A stretch of DNA of 64,000 nucleotides. It comes from Streptomyces sp. G44 (lineage in GTDB: Bacteria > Actinomycetota > Actinomycetes > Streptomycetales > Streptomycetaceae). Of this stretch, positions 18,609 through 26,707 are shown piece by piece; position 1 is the stretch's first letter, and each line of letters starts with the position of its first letter. The DNA is taken from positions 92,972 to 156,971 of the forward strand of contig NZ_JAFEXF010000003.1 of the NCBI RefSeq assembly GCF_016905445.1, written 5' to 3'. Under the pieces are notes generated by a model. The model saw nothing but the letters and a program-made list of their open reading frames with translations. It ran no database searches and was not told the origin of the DNA. A program made the position numbers and the translations under genes.

Positions 18609-19079
18609 TCAGCGGACGCGTGCGCTGAGCCAGGGCGTGAGAGTGACCATCGGGATGAACTCCTTGTACGTCTCGTCGCCGGGCAGGGGCACGATCAGGC
18701 GGTAGCCCGGCGGGAAACGCCTGCCCTTGACGTACGCGAGGCCGCCGAGGACCGACCGTACGAAGGCGGGCACGGAGTCACGTGGCACATCGGGGCACTC
18801 CACGCCCTCCACGGTGATCAACGCGTCGGCGTCCCCGTCGTCGTCGGGATAGAGCCGCACCGAGATCCGCGGCGAACCGCCGAACTCGACGAAGGCCTCG
18901 TGCGGCAGCGAGCCGTCGGGATCCGCCGTCACGCCGATGCCCGCGGCGGTGCGGCGCGACGTCTGGTCGGCGCCGATGTCGTGCGCGACCTCGATCTCCC
19001 GGTGGTACTCGCGGGCGAGCTCGCGCAGGGCGGTGAGGGCGGCCTCGGTGCTCGGCAGATGCTCCATGCGACCGATCAT
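18609..19079 (-). CDS. Conserved hypothetical protein
   Basis: A 156-residue soluble acidic protein. I do not recognise a family. The sequence has a helical N-terminus (ALTALRELAREYHREIEVAHDIGAD) and a beta-rich middle (ISVRLYPDDDGDADALITVEG). A C-terminal part ends RLIVPLPGDETYKEFIPMVTL. There is no signal peptide, membrane segment or metal-binding pattern. GAGAGG lies seven bases before ATG 19079, so I use that start. It is followed at its end by 16-bp repeats and preceded by kptA on the same strand, from which it is separated by 45 bp. The two may be co-transcribed. Confidence 0.65.
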   Translation of the reverse strand: MIGRMEHLPSTEAALTALRELAREYHREIEVAHDIGADQTSRRTAAGIGVTADPDGSLPHEAFVEFGGSPRISVRLYPDDDGDADALITVEGVECPDVPRDSVPAFVRSVLGGLAYVKGRRFPPGYRLIVPLPGDETYKEFIPMVTLTPWLSARVR

Positions 19080-19124
19080 GCCTGTCCCTCTCCCGGGCCG
19101 CGGGCTCAGGGGCGCCGCTTCGGC

Positions 19125-19754
19125 TCAGTGGGAGCCGGGAAAGCGCCGGGAGCCGGGAAAGCGCAGGTAGCCGGGCGGGACGGCGGTTGTGAGCCAGACG
19201 CCATTGCCGCTGACCTGGAAGACGTGACCGTCCCGGTGCATGGCGCCCGCGTCGACGGACAGCACGACCGGCCGCCCGCGGCGGGCACCGACGCGTGTCG
19301 CGGTCTCACGGTCGGGCGAGAGGTGGACGGCGTGCCGGTTCATCGGCCGCAGCCCTTCGGCACGGATCGCGGCCAGGCGCGCGGTCACGGTGCCGTGGTA
19401 GAGGTACGCGGGCGGAGTCGCCGGGGGCAGACCGAGGTCGACGCCCACGGAGTGCCCCTGCTGAGCGCGGATCCGGGTGCCGTCCACGGCGAAGCGCTGT
19501 TTGTCGTTCACGGCCACCACGTGGTCGAGCTCGGCACGGGTGAGGGGGAAGCGGTGCGCGGCAGCCGCCGCCAGGAGCGCGTCGATCTCTACCCAGCCGT
19601 TCTCGTCGAGGGCGAGTCCGATCCGGCCGGGGTCGTGCCGCAGGTGCTTGGACAGGAATTTGGACACCTGCACAATGCGCCGCTCATCGGGGGCGCGCCC
19701 CCGCTCGTCCGCCACGCCAGATCGCGGACCCGCGCCGGGAGGTGTTTCGTTCAT
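19125..19754 (-). CDS. kptA: RNA 2'-phosphotransferase KptA/Tpt1
   Basis: A 209-residue KptA. The family removes a 2'-phosphate from RNA using NAD+, producing ADP-ribose cyclic phosphate. The signature blocks are all visible: SKFLSKHLRHDPG near the start, NDKQRFAVDG, IRAQQGHS, YHGT and the HLSPDRETATRVGARRGRPVVLSVDA stretch. The Arg-His-Arg-Arg catalytic set is therefore probably intact. In bacteria, which lack the yeast-type splicing pathway, the natural substrate is uncertain; repair of RNA ends or ADP-ribosylation have been suggested for homologues. No strong ribosome-binding site precedes ATG 19754, and a later GTG before SKFLSKHL is possible. Confidence 0.9.
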   Translation of the reverse strand: MNETPPGAGPRSGVADERGRAPDERRIVQVSKFLSKHLRHDPGRIGLALDENGWVEIDALLAAAAAHRFPLTRAELDHVVAVNDKQRFAVDGTRIRAQQGHSVGVDLGLPPATPPAYLYHGTVTARLAAIRAEGLRPMNRHAVHLSPDRETATRVGARRGRPVVLSVDAGAMHRDGHVFQVSGNGVWLTTAVPPGYLRFPGSRRFPGSH

Positions 19755-19858
19755 GCCGTCAGCGTCGCGCTGTTCCGTTCTCCACGCACTCGATTATTGT
19801 CCACCCGCTTTTCATTCACGGATTTCGGCCCACAGGTTTGATCCACAACCAAGTCCGC

Positions 19859-19892
19859 TTACCCACAGGCCAGTTGGCGGTTCTGTGGGTAA
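19859..19892. promoter_or_regulatory. Inverted repeat TTACCCACAG-N14-CTGTGGGTAA
   Basis: The two 10-bp arms (19859-19868, 19883-19892) are perfect complements. They lie between the end of the MerR gene and the start of kptA, in a locally AT-richer spacer that also holds TTGTCCACC near 19797. Each arm contains TTACCCACA, one mismatch from a DnaA box. It could be an operator for kptA or a weak paired DnaA site. Confidence 0.45.
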
Positions 19893-19913
19893 CTCTCGTA
19901 CCACGGAGGGGAC

Positions 19914-20828
19914 TTAGCGAACTATATTTTTCTTTATAGCATTTGTCGTAAGTGAGTCCAATGTCCGTGTCTGCACCTCGCGTTCAGCCGCTGCCGCGAT
20001 GAAAGCCGACGCGTTACCGTCGCCAACCAGACCACGAACGGCGCGCATTGTGGAGGCGGGGAGCGCCACGCTCTCCGTGTCCTCCTCACGGGCGGGCGGC
20101 TGCTCCGGGTCAAGCTGCTGACGCAGGTGCCGCGTGGCGAACAGCCGCATGGCACGGGCGAGTTCGGCGTCGACCGACTGCTGTGCGAGAGGCCTGAGTC
20201 TGCGCACGAGCGAAGCGGCCTCGGCGGCGTCCGCCTCCGTCGGTGGGTGATGGCCGAGATAACGCGCGAAGACGTGCTCCGTCGTGAAATCCAGGAAACG
20301 GGACGCTATATGTTCGACCTGCCCCCTCAACTCCCTGAGGTGTCCGGAGATCGCGGACAGCGGAACCCCTGCTGCGTGCAACTCCACTGCCACCGCCAGC
20401 TCTTGGGGGCTCGGTACCAGGAACTCGTCCTCCCGCCCGGGTACCGGCTCCAGCACCCCAAGGGAGACCGCGTCTGCCACCGCCGCCTCGTCCGGGACGC
20501 CGCCGAACGCCGCGTCGAGCTCCGCGCGTGTGATCCGGTCGGCCTTCTCGTCCGTCCAGGGACCGTCGACCTCCACGGCCAGGCCGAGCACCCCGCCGAG
20601 GCCCCGGCCGGTGTCCCAGGCCTCCAGGAGCTCCTTGATGGAGGCCAGCGTGTAACCACGGTCGAGCAGGTCGGCGATCTGCCGCAGCCGCGCCAGATGA
20701 GCCTCCTCGTACACATTGGACCGGCCGCGACGCTCCGGGCGGGGGAGCAGCCCGCGGTCCTGATAGGCGCGGATCGTGCGCACCGTCGCACCGCTGTGGT
20801 GCGCCAGATCCTCGATGCGGTACTCCAC
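19914..20828 (-). CDS. MerR-family transcriptional regulator
   Basis: A 304-residue regulator with an N-terminal MerR winged helix (YRIEDLAHHSGATVRTIRAYQDRGLLP, residues 2-28) and the following dimerisation helix region (LARLRQIADLLDRGYTLASIKELLEAW). The remaining 200 residues are all-helical and match no effector domain I know. The Cys residues of metal sensors are absent. GTG 20828 is chosen because GGAGG lies ten bases upstream and the HTH starts immediately. The last codons are strikingly AT-rich (ending N-A-I-K-K-N-I-V-R with two ATA codons), unlike the rest of the gene. It lies downstream of, and on the same strand as, the M24-EphD-PF10118 operon. Confidence 0.85.
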   Translation of the reverse strand: MEYRIEDLAHHSGATVRTIRAYQDRGLLPRPERRGRSNVYEEAHLARLRQIADLLDRGYTLASIKELLEAWDTGRGLGGVLGLAVEVDGPWTDEKADRITRAELDAAFGGVPDEAAVADAVSLGVLEPVPGREDEFLVPSPQELAVAVELHAAGVPLSAISGHLRELRGQVEHIASRFLDFTTEHVFARYLGHHPPTEADAAEAASLVRRLRPLAQQSVDAELARAMRLFATRHLRQQLDPEQPPAREEDTESVALPASTMRAVRGLVGDGNASAFIAAAAEREVQTRTLDSLTTNAIKKNIVR

Positions 20829-20893
20829 GCTGACCGTCCTCCGTGATGCTTCGTGCCGGGCGGTGACCGCCTGATCAGGCCGGGCCCCTCGGG

Positions 20894-21826
20894 TTACGCG
20901 AGGGCTCCCCGACCCAGCGCGCCTGCCGCGGCCCGCGCCGCGGGCGACCGCGCCAGGTAGGCGACGGCCTTGCGCAGCGAGCCCTCCTGCGAGGGATGGT
21001 ACGACCGCCGCAGATAGCGCGGTATCGCCGTGCCCAGCTCGTGCCACGTGGGCAGCAGGCCTTTCGCGACCGCCTTGTTGTGCTCCGCCAAGGAGTACCG
21101 CAAACGACCGGCCAGTTGGGGGTCGTGACGGATCAGATAGGCCGTGCCCCAGACCCACAGGTACAGCATCACGGGCGCCGTGACCGTCATGCCGGCGATC
21201 CTGCGGGCGTACCGGGGCAGGCCCTCGCCGCCGCAGTGCTGGTACATGTCGAAGGCGACCGCGCGGTGCTCGACCTCCTCCGCGCCGTGCCAGCGCAGCA
21301 GATCGAGCATCACCTCGTCGGCACCGGCCCGGTCGAGCCCGTCGGCATGCAGCACCCAGTCACCGAGGACCGCCGTGAACTGTTCTATCGCCGCGACGAC
21401 CGAGAGGCGGAACCGCAGCCACTCCCGCGTCGACACGGGCAAACCCAACGGCGGTTTCTCACCGAGAAGCTTCTCGAAGAGGAAGTCGACGTACTTGGTG
21501 AACGCGGCGGTGTCGAGCCGCTGCGCCGCCAGGTGGTCGAGCACATGCGCGTGCTGCACGCTGTGCGTGGCCTCCTGCCCCATGAACCCCTTGACGTCCC
21601 CGCGCAGCACCGGGTCGGTGACGAGCGGCAGGCCCTCCTTGAAGACCCTCACGAACCACCGCTCGCCCGCGGGGAGCAGCAGATGCAGGACGTTGATGAC
21701 ATGGGTGGCGGTGCGCTCGTCCGGTATCCAGTGCAGCGGGGTCCTGGCCCAGTCGAACGAGACCCGGCGCGGGACGATCGCGTAGTGCTCCTCGGGGAGC
21801 GGGCCGGGTGCTTTCTCCTCGCTCAC
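20894..21826 (-). CDS. Predicted metal-dependent hydrolase / di-iron-like protein (PF10118 type)
   Basis: A 310-residue helical protein of the putative metal-dependent hydrolase family. Metal-ligand style motifs are visible: GQEATHSVQHAHV at about residue 100, E-Q-F near 165, and WHGAEEVEHRAVAFDMY near 195. The E-x6-H and E-E-x-x-H pattern resembles ferritin-like di-iron centres. A hydrophobic segment (VTAPVMLYLWVWGTAYLI) may touch the membrane. The start GTG 21826 overlaps the stop of the EphD-like gene by four bases (GTGA), so translation is coupled. The sequence context points to lipid or fatty-acid chemistry, but no reaction has been shown for the family. Confidence 0.8.
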   Translation of the reverse strand: MSEEKAPGPLPEEHYAIVPRRVSFDWARTPLHWIPDERTATHVINVLHLLLPAGERWFVRVFKEGLPLVTDPVLRGDVKGFMGQEATHSVQHAHVLDHLAAQRLDTAAFTKYVDFLFEKLLGEKPPLGLPVSTREWLRFRLSVVAAIEQFTAVLGDWVLHADGLDRAGADEVMLDLLRWHGAEEVEHRAVAFDMYQHCGGEGLPRYARRIAGMTVTAPVMLYLWVWGTAYLIRHDPQLAGRLRYSLAEHNKAVAKGLLPTWHELGTAIPRYLRRSYHPSQEGSLRKAVAYLARSPAARAAAGALGRGALA

Positions 21827-23604
21827 AGCGGCGGCTCCAATCGGGCTATCGCGCGCAGGACCTTGGGGGTGAATCGGGACATGAGGTGGGCGCCGCGGGC
21901 CTCGGGGGTGACCGGGACGACCGCCTGGTTCCTGACGACGGCCCCCAGGATCGCGTCGGCGACCTTCTCCGGCGGGTAGTTGCGCAGGCCGTAGAGCCGG
22001 GCGGTGCGCTTCTGGCGGCGCTTCTCCTCGTCGGCGTCGACACCGACGAAGCGGGACGTCGCCGTGATGTTCGTGTTCACGAAGCCCGGGCATATCGCGG
22101 AGACCCCGATGCCCTGACCCGCCAGCTCCGCGCGCAGGCACTCGCTGAGCATCAGGACCGCGGCCTTGGAGGTGCTGTAGGCGGGCAACGCCTTGGAGGG
22201 CTGGTACGCCGCCGCCGAAGCGGTATTGACGATGTGGCCGCCCTGGCCGCGCTCGGCCATCTGCCTGCCGAAGAGCCGGCAGCCGTGGATCACTCCCCAC
22301 AGATTGACGTCCAGGACCTTCTTCCAGTCCTCGGTGCTCGTGTCGAGGAAGGAGCCGGAGACGCCGATGCCCGCGTTGTTCACGAGGACGTCCACGACGC
22401 CGTACTCCCTGGCGACCTTCTCGGCGAGCTTCTCCATGCCCTGCTCGTCCGTCACGTCGACCGCCTCGCCCCAGGCCTCTGGGGCGCCGATCAGGCGGGA
22501 CATCTCCGCCGTGCGGGCCGCGCTCTCGGCGTCCCGGTCGACGGCCACCACGCGCGCCCCCGCCTCGGCGAACGCGAAGGCGGTGGCCCGCCCGATGCCG
22601 CTGCCCGCGCCGGTGACCAGGACGAGCTGGCCGCCGAACCGGTCCGCGTACTTCCCCGTGGCCCTGATGTCCCTGGCCGGCACACCGTCCTCGTGGGCCG
22701 CGACGAATCCGCCGATCCAGGCCGCCAGTTGGTCGGGCCGGGTGCGCGGCACCCAGTGCTTCGCGGGCAGCGTGCGCCGGGTCAGTCCGGGGGCCCACGA
22801 CTCCAGGTCGTCGTAGAGCCGCTCGGACAGGAAGGCATCGCCGGAAGGCGTGATGAGCTGCACGGGCGCGTGGGCGTATGCGTCGGTGCGGGGCCTGCGC
22901 AGTCTCGCGCGGACGTTGTCGCGGTAGAGCCAGGCGCCGTGGGCGGCGTCCTGGGACAGCGACGGCGTCGGATAGTCGCCCGCCGGGACCTTCTCCACCC
23001 GCTGAAGAATCTTGGGCCAGCGTTTGCCGAGCGGGCCGCGCCAGGCGAGCTCCGGCAGGACCGGTGTGTGCAGCATGTACACGTACCAGGACTTGGCGCC
23101 CTGGCCGAGCAGCTGGGCGACCCGGCGTGGGGTGGGCCGGGACATCCGCTTCTTGATCCAGTGTCCGAAGTGGTCGAGCGAGGGCCCCGACATCGAGGTG
23201 AAGGACGCGATCCGCCCCTCGGTCCGCTTGACCGTGACGAACTCCCAGGACTGCACCGAGCCCCAGTCGTGCCCCACCACGTGCACCGGCCTGTCCGGGC
23301 TGACCGCGTCGATGACCGCCACGAAGTCGTCGGTCAGCTTCTCCAGGGTGAAACCGCCGCGCAACGGCTGCGGCGCGGTGGACCTGCCGTGGCCGCGCAC
23401 GTCGTACAGCACGACGTGGAAACGGGGGGCGAGTCGCTCGGCGACCTCGGTCCACACCTCTTTGGAGTCGGGGTAGCCGTGCACGAGCAGGACCGTGGGC
23501 CGCTCCGGGTCGCCCAGCTCGGCGACGCACAGCTCGATCCCGCCCGTCCGCACCCAGCGCTCGCGCGCGTCCTTCATCTTCTCCGCGCCTGCTCCGATAG
23601 TCAT
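21823..23604 (-). CDS. EphD-like fusion of alpha/beta hydrolase and short-chain dehydrogenase
   Basis: A 593-residue two-domain protein. Residues 15-300 are an epoxide-hydrolase-type alpha/beta hydrolase with LLVHGYPDS (oxyanion region), the VGHDWGS nucleophile elbow (Asp in HDW) and a late conserved His (KHWVPRTRPDQL). Residues 325-560 are an SDR with TGAGSGIG, NNAG and Y-S-T-S-K (Tyr and Lys four residues apart). Domain order and length match mycobacterial EphD (about 592 residues), which has been linked to mycolic-acid metabolism. Streptomyces is not known to make mycolates, so another epoxide or lipid is expected. Its ATG overlaps the M24 gene stop (ATGA) and its stop overlaps the next start (GTGA), giving a tight three-gene operon. 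Confidence 0.9.
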   Translation of the reverse strand: MTIGAGAEKMKDARERWVRTGGIELCVAELGDPERPTVLLVHGYPDSKEVWTEVAERLAPRFHVVLYDVRGHGRSTAPQPLRGGFTLEKLTDDFVAVIDAVSPDRPVHVVGHDWGSVQSWEFVTVKRTEGRIASFTSMSGPSLDHFGHWIKKRMSRPTPRRVAQLLGQGAKSWYVYMLHTPVLPELAWRGPLGKRWPKILQRVEKVPAGDYPTPSLSQDAAHGAWLYRDNVRARLRRPRTDAYAHAPVQLITPSGDAFLSERLYDDLESWAPGLTRRTLPAKHWVPRTRPDQLAAWIGGFVAAHEDGVPARDIRATGKYADRFGGQLVLVTGAGSGIGRATAFAFAEAGARVVAVDRDAESAARTAEMSRLIGAPEAWGEAVDVTDEQGMEKLAEKVAREYGVVDVLVNNAGIGVSGSFLDTSTEDWKKVLDVNLWGVIHGCRLFGRQMAERGQGGHIVNTASAAAYQPSKALPAYSTSKAAVLMLSECLRAELAGQGIGVSAICPGFVNTNITATSRFVGVDADEEKRRQKRTARLYGLRNYPPEKVADAILGAVVRNQAVVPVTPEARGAHLMSRFTPKVLRAIARLEPPL

Positions 23605-24467
23605 GCGGCGGCCCTCTCCTCAGCCCAGCGCCGCACATGCGGCAGATCGTCGTCCAGCCAGAACGCGCTCTGCTCGGGATCCTTGGAGTCGGTGACGACC
23701 AGGATCTCCTCGAACTTCGCGCCCGTACCCCTGAACCCGAGGTGCGGCTCGACCGCCCAGAGCCCCTGCTGGGGCGGGTGGTCGGAGAACTTGTAGGGGG
23801 ACCACAGCGGCGACCAGCCGTCCCGGTGGCCATGGATGGCGTCGCTCGCCAGGCCCTTGAGCGACCGGGTGCCGAACCCGAAGAGGTGCGGTGACAGGCG
23901 GCGCTCCTTGACCCGGCCGACCTTGTGCGCGATGACGCCGAAGGGATACGCGCGATGGCGGTTGGCGTAACCCTGGCGGACCATGAGCCGGTCCACGTCC
24001 TCGTATATCTCGCGCAGCGGGCGGCGCTCGCGCACTTCGCGCAGGATCAGCTCGCGGTGCGCCTCCAGGTCGGCCAGCAGCTTGTCGTGCACGGGATTGA
24101 GGCCCAGGCAGCCGGAGTAACCGATGTCGGCGGTGAAGCCCTTGTAGATGGGGGCCATGTCGAGGATGAAGGGCATCCCCGGCTCCAGCTCGCGGTGTGT
24201 GGGGAAAAATTGCAGCGGTATCCGGAAGCCGGTGAACGCCGTGCGGTCGCCGAACCAGGCGAAGGGCAGGTGGAACCAGTCCCGCACCCCCCGCTCCCGC
24301 ACCCCCCGCTCCCGCAGCCACTCGCGCTGCATCCGCGCGGCGCCGCGCTCGGTCACACCGGGTTTGAGCTGGGCCGCGACCGCCTCCGCGCATTCATACG
24401 CGAGGGACTGCACTTCCCTGAACCCCCGCAGTTCCGCCGAGAGTTCATCTGCAACTGCTGAGGTCAT
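23601..24467 (-). CDS. M24-family metallopeptidase (Xaa-Pro peptidase-like)
   Basis: A 288-residue pita-bread-fold protein, shorter than Xaa-Pro aminopeptidase P because the N-terminal domain is absent. The usual five metal ligands appear to be present: the Asp pair in FILDMAPIYKGFTADIGYSG, a His in GVIAHKVG, and Glu residues in WAVEPHLG and KFEEILVVT. Members include peptidases and creatinase-like hydrolases, so the substrate may be non-peptidic. ATG 24467 was chosen as the first codon of the conserved part. It heads the operon with the EphD-like and PF10118-type genes and lies divergent from the ABC operon. The spacer to that operon is 253 bp. Confidence 0.85.
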   Translation of the reverse strand: MTSAVADELSAELRGFREVQSLAYECAEAVAAQLKPGVTERGAARMQREWLRERGVRERGVRDWFHLPFAWFGDRTAFTGFRIPLQFFPTHRELEPGMPFILDMAPIYKGFTADIGYSGCLGLNPVHDKLLADLEAHRELILREVRERRPLREIYEDVDRLMVRQGYANRHRAYPFGVIAHKVGRVKERRLSPHLFGFGTRSLKGLASDAIHGHRDGWSPLWSPYKFSDHPPQQGLWAVEPHLGFRGTGAKFEEILVVTDSKDPEQSAFWLDDDLPHVRRWAEERAAA

Positions 24468-24720
24468 GCCACCGTCCGTCCCGAGTCCGGTCGCCCGTGC
24501 CCGGCTCGTCGCCGTACGCGGTCGTAACTTGACACTGACGAATGTGACAATGCCTGGCGGCTGCGTCAATAGTTCTGCCCGACCCTGCGGGACAGGTCCG
24601 GAAGATCCCCCAGGGGTAGACCTCCGTACGACCCCTACGGGCCCGTAATACTCCAGAGTGAGGGCAGGGCAAGCCCGTGGTCTGACGACTGGTGTGGCCT
24701 GCGCCACTACCGTCGAGGAC

Positions 24721-25836
24721 GTGACTGTGATCGCGACCGAAAGCCTGAGCAAGCGGTTCCCGAGGGTGACCGCGCTTGACCGGCTCACCATGGACATCGG
24801 ACCCGGTGTGACCGGGCTCGTCGGGTCCAACGGGGCCGGCAAGTCCACTCTGATCAAGATCCTGCTGGGCCTGTCCCCCGCCACGGAGGGCAGTGCCGCC
24901 GTGCTCGGTCTCGACGTCGCCACCAGCGGCGGCCAGATTCGCGAGCGGGTGGGGTACATGCCCGAGCACGACTGCCTGCCGCCCGACGTCTCGGCCACCG
25001 AGCTCGTCGTCCACATGGCACGCATGTCCGGGCTGCCGGCCACCGCGGCCCGCGAGCGCACGGCGGACACCCTGCGGCACGTGGGGCTGTACGAGGAGCG
25101 TTACCGCCCCATCGGCGGCTATTCGACGGGCATGAAGCAGCGCGTCAAGCTCGCCCAGGCCCTCGTCCACGACCCCCAACTGGTCTTCCTGGACGAGCCG
25201 ACGAACGGCTTGGACCCGGTCGGGCGTGACGAGATGCTCGGCCTGATCCGCCGCGTCCACACCGATTTCGGCATCTCGGTCCTCGTCACCTCACACCTCC
25301 TCGGTGAGCTGGAGCGCACCTGCGACCACGTCGTCGTCATCGACGGCGGCCAGCTCCTGCGGTCCAGCTCCACCACCGACTTCACCCAGACCACCACGAC
25401 CCTGGCCGTCGAGGTCACGGACACCGACGAACACCCGGACGGCACCCGCGCGTTGCGCGAGGCGCTCAGCGCACGGGGCGTCGACACCCGGACCGGCGGC
25501 GAACTGCCCGGTGCGGGCCACACCATCCTGCTCACCGCCGAGGGTGAGGAGACGTACGACCTCGTGCGGGACCTCGTCGCCGGCCTCGGGCTCGGCCTGG
25601 TCCGCATGGAACAGCGCAGGCATCACATCGCCGAGGTCTTCCAGGACCAGGGCGAGGACGAGCACGAGCACCAGCCCCAGGCCCCGCGCCGGCCCCAAGA
25701 CCTGCGTCGGCCACGGCATCGGCAGCAGCCCCAGGGCCAGGACCAGCACGAGGCGCGGCCGGAGCCGGGCTCCGAGCGCGCCGCCGCGCGGCCCGCCACC
25801 GCACAGCAGACAGGAGGCGGACGCGATGAGCAGTGA
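24721..25836 (+). CDS. ABC transporter ATP-binding protein, first of pair
   Basis: A 371-residue ATPase. Walker A is GSNGAGKST, the signature is YSTGMKQRVKLAQALVHDP and Walker B LVFLDEPTNGLDP, followed by the switch His in LVTSHLL. The first 300 residues resemble NatA/CcmA-type exporter ATPases. The last 65 residues are a low-complexity tail of E, H, Q, P and R, encoded just before the permease start and probably not folded. GTG 24721 is chosen over ATG 24658 since the conserved region begins there. It overlaps the permease gene by 11 bases. The substrate is unknown; paired operons of this type are often multidrug, sodium or bacteriocin exporters. Confidence 0.85.
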   Translation: MTVIATESLSKRFPRVTALDRLTMDIGPGVTGLVGSNGAGKSTLIKILLGLSPATEGSAAVLGLDVATSGGQIRERVGYMPEHDCLPPDVSATELVVHMARMSGLPATAARERTADTLRHVGLYEERYRPIGGYSTGMKQRVKLAQALVHDPQLVFLDEPTNGLDPVGRDEMLGLIRRVHTDFGISVLVTSHLLGELERTCDHVVVIDGGQLLRSSSTTDFTQTTTTLAVEVTDTDEHPDGTRALREALSARGVDTRTGGELPGAGHTILLTAEGEETYDLVRDLVAGLGLGLVRMEQRRHHIAEVFQDQGEDEHEHQPQAPRRPQDLRRPRHRQQPQGQDQHEARPEPGSERAAARPATAQQTGGGRDEQ

Positions 25837-26707
25837 GTCCACCCAGATCCACAACATCGGATACAGGAACTACGACGGCCCGCGCCTCGGCCGTGCCTAC
25901 GCCCGCCGTGCGCTCTTCTCCCAGAGTCTGCGCGGCGCGTACGGCCTCGGGCGGTCCGCGAAGTCCAAGGTCCTGCCCATGATCCTCTTCGCGGTGATGT
26001 GCCTCCCCGCGGCGATCATGGTGGCGGTCGCCGTCACCACCAAGGCGAAGGACCTCCCCGTCGACTACACGCGCTACGCGATCTTCCTCCAGGCAGTGAT
26101 CAGCCTCTTCCTCGCCGCCCAGGCCCCCCAGACCGTCTCCCGCGACCTGCGCTTCAAGACCGTGCCGCTCTACTTCTCCCGCCCCATCGAACGCGGTGAC
26201 TACGTCCTCTCGAAGCTCGCCGCGATGTCCTCGGCCCTCTTCGTCCTCACGGCCGCCCCGCTGCTCGTGCTCTACGTGGGGGCACTGCTCGCCAAGCTCG
26301 ACTTCGCGGACCAGACGAAGGGCTTCACCCAAGGCCTGGTCTCCGTGGCGCTGCTGTCGCTGCTCTTCTCCGGCATAGCCCTGGTCATCTCCGCGGTCAC
26401 GCCTCGCCGCGGGTTCGGCATCGCCGCCGTCATTGCCGTCCTGACCATCACCTACGGCGCGGTGTCCACGGTCCAGGCGATCGCCTACGAGCAGGGCAGC
26501 ACCGGAGCCATCGCCTGGCTGGGCCTCTTCTCGCCGATCACGCTCATCGACGGCGTACAGACCGCCTTCCTCGGCGCGACCTCCGCCTTCCCTGGAGGGG
26601 AAGGCCCCTCGTCCGGCGTGGGCGTCGTCTACGTACTCGTCGTCCTCGGCCTCATCGCGGGCTGCTACGGCGCCCTGATGCGCCGCTACCGAAAGGTCGG
26701 GCTGTGA
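25826..26707 (+). CDS. ABC transporter permease, first of pair
   Basis: A 293-residue membrane protein of the ABC-2 type. After a hydrophilic N-terminus (IHNIGYRNYDGPRLGRAYARRAL, a stretch common to this permease family) there are about six hydrophobic segments, among them LPMILFAVMCLPAAIMVAVAV and LVLYVGALL. AGGAGG lies nine bases before ATG 25826. The gene lies inside the end of the preceding ATPase gene and overlaps the following one by four bases (GTGA). It should dimerise or pair with the second permease at 27626 to form the transmembrane path. Confidence 0.82.
   Translation: MSSESTQIHNIGYRNYDGPRLGRAYARRALFSQSLRGAYGLGRSAKSKVLPMILFAVMCLPAAIMVAVAVTTKAKDLPVDYTRYAIFLQAVISLFLAAQAPQTVSRDLRFKTVPLYFSRPIERGDYVLSKLAAMSSALFVLTAAPLLVLYVGALLAKLDFADQTKGFTQGLVSVALLSLLFSGIALVISAVTPRRGFGIAAVIAVLTITYGAVSTVQAIAYEQGSTGAIAWLGLFSPITLIDGVQTAFLGATSAFPGGEGPSSGVGVVYVLVVLGLIAGCYGALMRRYRKVGL

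Noticed and set aside
20894..23833. A single 979-residue minus-strand protein
   Set aside because: Only its last 310 residues are a real protein. The rest is an alternative frame of the EphD-like and M24 genes, with Arg/Gly/Pro-rich nonsense composition.
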